A program made the position numbers and the translations under genes. A stretch of 64,000 nucleotides of DNA, taken from NCBI GenBank assembly GCA_035236585.1, contig CP141137.1, positions 8,324,327 to 8,388,326 of the forward strand, read 5' to 3'. The notes beneath the pieces were generated by a model. It was not told where the DNA came from, ran no database searches, and worked only from the letters and a program-made list of their open reading frames with translations. The DNA is from Warburgia ugandensis. Taxonomy: Eukaryota; Streptophyta; Magnoliopsida; Canellales; Canellaceae. This document shows positions 56,957 through 64,000 of the stretch, piece by piece; positions within the stretch are counted from its first letter, which is position 1; each line of letters starts with the position of its first letter.

Positions 56957-57342
56957 TTGCAAGGAAACAGAAGCACACTGGTTGGCAAAAGAATTCTCCA
57001 GAAGAAGATCCAGGCCAGCAGTTGGTTAGGATATAATTAGTTGTGATATAGTCAGTTAACAACCAAGTCAGTTAGGATATACAGATATCCAGTCTGTTAC
57101 AAAGTTAGGATATACAGATATCCAGTCTGTTACAGAAGAGGGGGGGGAAGAGGAAGGAAGTAAAAAGGGAGTGGGAAGTGCAGAGGAGGAACTGAGGTTC
57201 CTACTTCCTACTAGTTCCAGTAGTCTTCATTTTGCTTGAGTGATTGTAAGGTTCCCTGTAATTCATCCACTTCATCAATAAATCGAGTTCCATTTCTCAT
57301 TTCTTAAGCTGTTCCACAAAAATTTCTACCGTAGCTCCATCA
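56911..57342 (+). repeat. Chromovirus 3' LTR
   Basis: 432 bp, TGTTAGACC...CTCCATCA. It holds two tandem copies of a ~30-bp unit (GTTAGGATATACAGATATCC...GTTACA) near 57067-57135; in the 5' LTR the second copy is altered. Confidence 0.92.
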
Positions 57343-57347
57343 TTCCT

Positions 57348-59183
57348 CTCTATTAAGTACTATGGCTTCATTTAGTCCCAAAGTTTTTAAATCTTTCCTC
57401 ACCACTTCTATCCATGTTCTTTTAGGCCTTCCACTTGCCATTTTAAACCCTTCTACTTGCATTGCCTCACTCCTAACCAGTGCTGTTTTCGGTCTCCTTT
57501 GGACATATCCAAACCATCTAAGTCTAATTTTCCTCATCTTGTTACCTATTGGTGTTACCCATAGATTTCCTCTAATGTTTTCATTTCTAATTCTATCTTT
57601 TCTTGTCTTACCTTACCATTCATCCATCTCAACATCCTCATTTCTGCGACACTCATCTTATGGGCATGATGTTCCTTAACTGCCCAACACTCTGATCCAT
57701 AGAGCATGGCCAGCCTTATGCTTATCCTATAAAATTTTTCTTTTAGTTTGAGCTGCACTAGCCGATCACACAAAACTCCAGATGCACATCTCCATTTGTT
57801 CTAACCCGCTTGGATTCTCTGGGTTACCTCCTTCTTAATCTCTCCACTCTCATGAATCATTGATCTTAAGTACCGAAAGTGGTCTTTTACGAGGACTTCT
57901 TGGTTATCAATCTTGATTGGTGTTCCACTCCTACTCTCCTTGCTAAAATTGCTCTCCATATATTTTATCTTAGTTCTGCTAATTTTAAACCCTTTAGATT
58001 CTAATGCTTCTCTCCATAACTCTAGCTTTGTGTTTACACCCTTCCTTGTCTCATCGATTAAAACTATATCATCTGCAAATAGCATGCACCAGGGAATCTC
58101 CTCCTGCAGATGTTTTGTTAACTCATCCATAACCAACGTGAAAAAGGTATGGACTCAATGCCGATTCTTGGTGTAATCCTACAGTGATAGGAAAATCATT
58201 GGTCTCGCTATTAGCGGTATTAACGTTTGTTACCGTTCCCTCATACATATCTTTAATTATGTCTATATACCGCCGCGAAACCCTTTTCTCGCCCAACACC
58301 CTCCATATAACTCTCTAGGGACTCTTTCATAAGCTTTCTCTAAGTCGATAAAGACCATGTGAAGGTCTTTCCTCCTCTTTCTATATTTCTCTACCAATTG
58401 TCTTAGTAAGAAAATAGCTTCCATTGTAGACCTCCCAGGCATGAAATCAAACTGATTCTCTGATACACTTGTCTCATGCCATAACCTCTTCTCAATCAGT
58501 CTTTCACAAAGTTTCATAGTGTGGCTCATAAGTTTGATTCCTCGATAATTAGTGTAGCTTTATATGTCTCCTTTATTCTTATAAATTGGTACAATAGAGC
58601 TTTTCCTTCACTCATCCAACATTTTCTTTGATTTTATAATCTTGTTAAACAACTTGGTCAACCAAACTACCCCAATATCTCTCATATGCTTCCAAATCTC
58701 TATTGGTATACCATCGGGCCCCATGACCTTTCCCGATTTCATCTTTTTCAATGCTTCTTTCACTTCAGGTATTCTAATCCTACGTTCATATTTATAACAT
58801 CCAATGTTATTTAGATTTATAGTATTTTCAATCCTTATATTCTCAGAGTCATTTTCATTTAACAATTTTTAAAAGTATGTTTCCCACCTTTGTTTGATCT
58901 CATCATCTTTGATTAATACCCTTTGATCATCGCTTCTAATACACCTAACATAATCTAAGTCCTTACCTTTCTGTTCTCTTACTTTTACAAGTTTAAACAC
59001 ATCTTTCTCACCTTCTCTTGTTCCTAGTCTATTGTAGAGCTCATCATATGCTTTAAGTTTAGCCTCACTTATTATTCTTTTAGTAACCTTTTTAGCATTC
59101 TTATATTGTTCATAATTTTCATGATTTTTAGTCTTCTGCCATGCTTTAAAACACATCTGTTTTTCTTTAATAACTTTTTGCAC
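57348..59183 (-). pseudogene. RTE LINE reverse transcriptase, frame-broken
   Basis: On the minus strand: SGKVMGPDGIPIEIWKHMRD (fingers, ~58740-58680), [18 protein letters not shown] (palm, ~58365-58315), the active site MLFADDIVLIDETRKG (~58085-58035) and thumb/C-terminal helices ending at ~57348. At least five separate frames carry these, with stops such as that near 58867. FADD is intact, so inactivation is by frame loss. Confidence 0.9.
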
Positions 59184-59192
59184 TGTTTCACT

Positions 59193-60039
59193 TTACAATG
59201 TTTCCTTTACTAATTGTCTTTTACCTTTAGATACTCTTAAGACATCTTTTGCCACTTTCTTAATGGACTTAGCAATATTAATCCACATGGTATTTACTTC
59301 TGTTTCATAGTTCCAGTTTCCTTCTACTATCAACTTATTTTTCTCTCCTTTTAAGTACCACCACTTAGTTTTTGGATACTTGAAAAGTTCATTTCTTTTC
59401 CTCCATCTTTTGATATGGATATCCATAACCATTAACCTACATTGTGAGGTTAAACTCTCATCGGGTATCACCTTACAATCCTTACATATTGATTATTCAG
59501 TATTCTTAAATAGAAAGAAGTCTATTTGGCTTTTATGAAGTCCACTTTTAAAGGTTATTAAGTGTTCATCCCTCTTCTTAAAGAGTGTATTTGCAATGGC
59601 TAGGTTATATGACAAAGCAAAATTGAGGATAGTTTCCCCCATCTCATTTCGTTTACCTATACTATACCTTCCGTGTATTCTATCATATCTTTCCTTTTCT
59701 TTTCCTATATGGCCATTTAAGTCTGCTCCTATCAATATCCACTCAGTGTTGGGAATTTCTTGCATGACTCTCTTTATATCTTTCCAAAATTGTCTCTTAA
59801 TTATATCTTCCAACCCTACTTGTGGTGCATATGCACTTATAACATTTATGATCTGCTCTCCTGGAACAAGTTTTATTATTATAATTCTATCACTAATTCT
59901 TTTAACGTCCACAACTTTATCCTTTAATTCTTTATCCTCTATTATTCCTACGCCATTTCTGTTATTATCCTTTCCTACATATCATAATTTATACCCATCG
60001 ATTTCTCTAGCTTTAGCCCCTTTCCACGTGGTTTCTTAG
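59193..60039 (-). pseudogene. RTE LINE endonuclease, frame-broken
   Basis: Minus-strand text includes INVISAYAPQVG, WILIGADLNGHIGKE and TFKSGLHKSQIDFFL, the conserved blocks of apurinic-type (APE) endonucleases: the A-Y-A-P block, the G-D-x-N-like block (here GADLN) and the S-x-I-D block. The more N-terminal part is visible near 60050-59950. Confidence 0.88.
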
Positions 60040-60207
60040 ATACAAGCAATGTTGACTCTCCTACGTTTCATCTTGTCTACTAACTTCAAACTCTTACCTG
60101 TCAATGTCCCTATATTCCATGTGACAATATGAATCTTATGCTCTGGAGATATCCTATTTACCAGTGCCCTTCTCGATTTTCATGGCATGAACCCATGTCC
60201 ACTTGTC

Positions 60208-60410
60208 ACTGCACCTGGGTTTTGATGTAGCGTGTCACTTCCGAGGGAACGCTCTAGCAGCCCTTGCCCATTTTTCACTACACCTGGGATCTGATATAGC
60301 GCGTCGCTTCGGGGGGAACACCTTAGCAACCCTTGCCCATTTTTCACCGCACTTGGGATCTGATGCAGCCCGTCGCCTATGGGGAATGCCCTAGCTTGAG
60401 GGAATATTAG
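60208..60410 (-). repeat. 69-bp tandem monomers at the LINE 5' end
   Basis: Units with GTGAAAAATGGGCAAGGG(C/T)T recur with an exact 69-base offset (CACTACACC at 60276, CACCGCAC at 60345) plus one partial copy. The same monomer and period occur at 33107-33270 in another LINE copy. Confidence 0.85.
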
Positions 60411-60731
60411 TTTTCAATTCATGTCATATTAAGGTTGCCATAGTTTTAAAAAGCTGAAGATGATTTTCATTTCTTCCTTACAAGTAGGAAAGTAATAACA
60501 AAATCATCTTCAGCTTCTCCCTTGCCAGCTGACACCTGACGCAAGGGTTGCCATATTTTAAGAAGTTGGAGATGATTTTCATTTCTTCCTAGCAAACTAA
60601 TATATAAATGCATATTCATTTACAAGAAGGAAATAAATAACAAAATCACCTTCAATTTCTCCCTTGCTGGTTGGCACCTAATGCAAGACCCTCCTTTTTC
60701 ATCCAAGCTTGGGACTGGCATTGGCGGAGTT
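60411..60731 (-). repeat. Outer 5' repeats of the full-length LINE
   Basis: Two adjacent diverged copies share GGTTGCCAT...TTTTAA(A/G)AAG, GATGATTTTCATTTCTTCCT, ATAACAAAATCA(T/C)CTTCA and TTCTCCCTTGC...CACCT(G/A)A(C/T)GCAAG. They lie inside the 17-bp target duplication, so they belong to the inserted element. The second unit carries ~30 extra bases. Confidence 0.7.
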
Positions 60732-60966
60732 TAAAATCCTTTTCCAATGGAGAGCTGATATGGCATATATATGTATCCATTGAAGTTCCCTCCTATTAGT
60801 TCTCCTAATTTGTGTGTCACCAGTATTATGCAGTGCATTTCTTGTTGTTGGTGGTGTTCCATATGATGCTTATAATGCAAAATGTATGCTATGATCAGTG
60901 CTGGTTTCTGATTTCTATTGACGAGTAATTCTTGTCAATATTCCTTTTTCTGTCCATGATAGACAC

Positions 60967-61192
60967 TTCTTTCTTTTGAGACCAAATTCTATGTCACTGG
61001 TGCCAGTTATTTATTGTTCTCATCTTGGACAAATATGCTTATGAATCCAACTTTTGATAAATCTAGGTTAGCACACTGGTTCTTTCTTTTGAGACCAAAT
61101 CCTGTGTCACTGGCGCCAATTATTTAATGTTCTCATCTTGACAAATAAGCTTATGAATCCAACTTTTGATAAATTTAGGTTAAGTACACTGA
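60967..61192 (+). repeat. 113-bp tandem duplication just before EXO84C exon 3
   Basis: Both copies run from TTCTTTCTTTTGAGACCAAA through GTCACTGG(T/C)GCCA to TTTTGATAAAT(C/T)TAGGTTA. The second ends 25 bases before the exon 3 splice acceptor. Confidence 0.85.
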
Positions 61193-61217
61193 CAACTAAA
61201 ATTCCAAAATTTGGCAG

Positions 61218-62256
61218 AATATCAGAAGAAGTCATTGAAATGGAACAAGAATTAATTGAACTGCAAAAGCATATATCTGCTCAAGGGATTCTTGTACAGG
61301 ATTTGATGAGTGGGGTTTGTCGTGAGTTGGAAGTGTGGAACCAAGAGAAAATGGAGAACCAGGAGGCTGACCAGGATGCTCAAGCTGGCGAATTTGAGGA
61401 TCCCGTGCCAAATGAAAAAGAGGACCACAAGGAGGCATTTTTGGAGACAATAGATGTTCTCTTGGCAGAACATAAAGTGGAAGAAGCACTATTGGCCTTG
61501 GATGCGGAAGAGAGAAGTTTTTCTGAGCTCATAGAATCAGAAGGTCAATTATCCACTGAAGTTTCTTCATATAAGGATGCTTTCTTGAAAAGGAAAGCAA
61601 TGCTTGTGGATCAGCTTGTTGAGATTGCTGAGCAACCATCAGTTGGCATTGGTGAACTGAAGAAAGCTTTATATGGTCTACTTAAACTGGGGAAAGGTCC
61701 TTCAGCACATCAATTGCTGCTGAAAGCATATGGCTCCCGTCTCCAGAAAAGCATCGATGCTTTTCTGCCTTCTTGTTCAATATACTCAGAAACATATCCT
61801 GCAACTCTGTCTCAGCTTGTGTTTTCAACAATCTCCCTTGCCGCAAAAGAATCTGGTTTGTTATTCGGTGACATGCCTATGTATACTAGTAGACTTGAGC
61901 AATGGGCTGAGTGGGAACTGGAGTCTTTTGTTCGTTTGGTGAAGGAAAATGCACCTGCTTCTGAGACTCCTTCTGCACTCCGTGCTGCAAGCATATGTGT
62001 TCAGGCTAGTCTTACTCATTGCTCAATGCTGGAATCACAAGGATTGAAATTTACGAAGCTGCTAGTTGTGCTTTTGCATCCATACATTGAAGAGGCCCTT
62101 GAAATGAATTTCAGACGAGCAAGAAAAATGGTTTTTGACTTAGCAGGAGAGGACTACACAGTCCTCTTGTCAACTCAGTTTGGGTCTCCGCTCTCAACTG
62201 CTGTATCAGATAATATGATTAACAACAGTGGACAGAAATTCATGGCTATTGTTAGA
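61218..62256 (+). CDS. EXO84C: EXO84C exon 3: main N-terminal and central helical region
   Basis: The exon follows TTTGGCAG and completes the split arginine (AG|A). It reads ISEEVIEMEQELIELQKHIS, GILVQDLMSGVCRELEVWNQ, then an acidic linker, LLAEHKVEEALLALDAEERS, LGKGPSAHQLLLKAYGSRLQ and LRAASICVQASLTHCSMLES. These are highly conserved blocks of plant EXO84C: the coiled-coil N-terminus and the start of the cullin-repeat-like exocyst fold. It ends MAIVR before GTAAGT, phase 0. The ATG at 61138 in the same frame is intronic and is not the start. Confidence 0.93.
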
Positions 62257-62845
62257 GTAAGTTGTGTTTTCTTGTATTTTTTAATGCATTCCCATTTTCC
62301 TTTTTCTTTATGTGAGCCGGTGCTAACCAGTTTGCTCAAGGTTGGGAAACAAAGCATCATCTAACTGAGGTGCAAACTCCATCCATTCCCATTGTCAAAC
62401 AGAGTGAGAGAGTGTGACCATATTGATTAACTTTTGATTGATGGGGGAAGTGCATCTTTCAAATATTTCAGCCTCTAGAAAAAAATAGCTGTATCAGACA
62501 GGTGCAGGTCTGATTAATTTGATTTGCTTTCTTCTTATGGTACATTTGTCTTCCCTTTTTTTTTTGACAAATGATTTTCAGTATTCAAATAATCAATAAA
62601 TGTTTGTCTCAAGCTTTTATAAAAAATCCCTTTCCATGGCATCTCCTCTAAATCTCTAATTTTATAGATACAAACTTGGTACACTATACTGAAGTTGTTT
62701 CCACGGAACTTCTATATTCATTGCCACCTTTTTGATCCTCTCTCATCTTAAAGATATAAACTTAGTACACTGTATCGTAACTGTTTACACAGTAGTTCTG
62801 TATCCAGTACTCTTTTGTTCTGTAGGCTAGAGTGTATGAATCTCT

Positions 62846-62884
62846 AAAAAGGTCAGCCCCAGTGCACGAAGCTCCCGCCTATGA
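62846..62884 (-). mobile_element. Au SINE tail fragment (39 bp)
   Basis: Minus strand ATAGGCGGGAGCTTCGTGCA...GGGGCTGACC, the last ~39 bases of the family. Confidence 0.65.
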
Positions 62885-63685
62885 ATATCTAAACTCTCAT
62901 TATGGCATAGCAATTTGACCGAAGTTACTTTTCATTCTTGTTTACTCATCTCTATCCATATTGCCAACTTTGTATGATTCTTAGAAGTTACAGCAAGTTT
63001 TATAGACTAATGAAAATATCTTAAATCAAAGACATGAAGGAAATGACAGAACTGTAGGTGGCAGTAACCCCTTTCCTAGGATCTCCAAAAGAACTGGCTA
63101 ACGTCTTATGAATGCTATGTACATTAAAGCATGGTTAACTGGACACAAGAAATAAAACACGAGAGAAGCTGAAGATGAGGGAGATACCCCATGATGACAT
63201 AATTAAGGGCTTCTTTACTGTAAATTCAAAGTCTTTTCTCGTTTCTTTCAATACTCACCCTTTCCTCTTGAGGTCTGACTAGAATATGAAACATTTTTTA
63301 GAACTCACCGGCAAATTGAAACTTAGACCAGTCTACTTGGTATTCAGATTAAGAAGCTTATGGGTATATCCTGTTGAGTTTCTAAAAAATCATCTGTTAC
63401 AGGCTTGAGAAAGCAAAAGGTGGGTAGGAAATAGTGTTAGCTATCGCTATAGCCTTCCCCTTCCTTTTTCTACTGTCTTCTTCCATCCCGTTTTCCTACT
63501 TTTGTTACATGTGGGTTTGGCTTGTCAAAGCTACACCAGCTATGATGAGGAGGTGGAGGGGAAGATTTGCATCAGGAATATACTGGATCCTAGTTCCCAC
63601 TCTTGAAAAAATTAATATCATATATGGATGTGATATTTGTACACCACTTTTTGGATATTACCACACTCTCATTTGGAGTTTTATG

Positions 63686-63981
63686 TAAAAGTACGGGTGG
63701 AGACAACCTCTTAGAATGATCTGAACCATTCATTTTAACCATCTTTCCAATATGCTCTCTATCGTAGAGATGAGATACTATGGATGATCCTTCTGTTGCT
63801 GTTTCTGAGGTTTTTTGAGTGTTAGAATGGAGGTAGTGAAACTGGGTCAAACCATCTGAGCAAAAAATCAATACGTAGGATCATCCAATTTATTTGACTT
63901 TTGGGACATGGGACATCTATGGTGAGATCTTAAGGTGAATGGTTCAGATCATTCATAAAGGTGGGTTCCACTTGTACTTTT
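63686..63981. mobile_element. MITE-like element with ~48-bp terminal inverted repeats
   Basis: The left end TAAAAGTACGGGTGGAGACA...GAATGATCTGAACCATTCA is the inverse of the right end, which reads TAAAAGTACAAGTGGAACCC...GAATGATCTGAACCATTCA on the minus strand. No clear target duplication was found, so the superfamily is open. Confidence 0.65.
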
Positions 63982-64000
63982 AACCAAGAAAACCCTAAAT

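Larger units (their letters stand above)
51827..57342 (+). mobile_element. Ty3/gypsy chromovirus, complete but frame-broken
   Basis: Two LTRs (51827-52259, 56911-57342), a tRNA-iMet primer site, a polypurine tract and degenerate gag-PR-RT-RH-INT-chromodomain in order. TTCCT flanks it at 51822-51826 and 57343-57347. It sits in the LINE about 75 bp from the LINE 3' end, in plus orientation, the same as EXO84C. Confidence 0.95.
51751..60731 (-). mobile_element. Full-length RTE LINE in EXO84C intron 2, with nested chromovirus
   Basis: A perfect 17-bp duplication, TAAAATCCTTTTCCAAT, lies at 51734-51750 and 60732-60748. Between them, on the minus strand, are 5' tandem repeats (60731-60208), an endonuclease region, a reverse transcriptase and the (GAT)n 3' end. 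Subtracting the 5516-bp chromovirus and its extra 5-bp target copy leaves ~3.46 kb, a full-length plant RTE. It is antisense to EXO84C. Confidence 0.92.
45243..64000 (+). other. EXO84C: EXO84C gene locus (first three coding exons; 3' part beyond window)
   Basis: Exons 45243-45338, 47132-47226 and 61218-62256 join in phase to give 410 codons, about half of the usual ~760-residue protein. Intron 1 is 1793 bp. Intron 2 is 13,991 bp and contains a full LINE with a nested chromovirus. Intron 3 starts at 62257 and runs past the window end; no fourth exon was recognised before 64000. Confidence 0.9.
62257..64000 (+). other. EXO84C intron 3 (to window end)
   Basis: Begins GTAAGT. I find a short Au SINE tail and a MITE-like unit but no exon 4 (whose expected text resembles D-I-L-D-Q-L-T). 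Confidence 0.65.

Noticed and set aside
61138..61217. ATG at 61138 as a start for the EXO84C-like frame
   Set aside because: The 27 residues before 61218 do not match the family and overlap an intronic tandem repeat; exons 1 and 2 with correct phase are found upstream.

Overview
This is nuclear DNA from a flowering plant with a moderately large, repeat-rich genome. The evidence is three spliced plant genes (a VAMP72-type SNARE, a plastid FKBP immunophilin and the exocyst subunit EXO84C), many copies of the angiosperm Au SINE, plant RTE-clade LINEs, a Ty3/gypsy chromovirus primed by initiator tRNA-Met, and long Ty3-type solo LTRs. The sequence alone does not tell me the species; long TE-filled introns would fit a magnoliid, an early-diverging eudicot or a similar lineage.

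Layout. 1-2225: 3' part of an LTR element with Gag and protease but no polymerase, ending in an 822-bp LTR. 2226-6126: intergenic DNA with Au SINEs, a 302-bp palindromic element and tRNA-Thr(AGT). 6127-15058 (minus): VAMP72 gene, five coding exons, whose introns carry SINE and LINE copies. 15059-19716: intergenic, four degenerate Au SINEs. 19717-31660 (minus): FKBP gene, four coding exons; its 8.9-kb intron 3 holds a 3360-bp solo LTR nested in older LTR-like repeats. 31711-31783 (minus): tRNA-Lys(TTT), only 50 bp upstream of the chosen FKBP start codon. 33060-43845: an RTE LINE with its 3' flank, tandemly duplicated, the second copy interrupted by two solo LTRs (344 and 2982 bp). 45243 to beyond the end (plus): EXO84C, first three coding exons. 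Its 14-kb intron 2 contains a full-length RTE LINE (17-bp target duplication) that was itself hit by a chromovirus (5-bp target duplication), plus several SINEs.

The genes are ordinary housekeeping membrane-traffic and plastid genes. I see no operon-like or defence system here, and no functional link among the three genes is implied.

The most unusual signals are in the repeats. Very short (41-46 bp) RTE 3'-end insertions with target duplications start at nearly the same LINE position. The RTE 5' end carries 69-bp tandem monomers. Some Au SINEs are joined head-to-tail in inverted orientation. A palindromic element has LTR-like ends. A chromovirus has nearly identical LTRs but a badly broken interior. 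All coordinates and splice sites were read by eye; similarity statements are visual estimates, not alignments.
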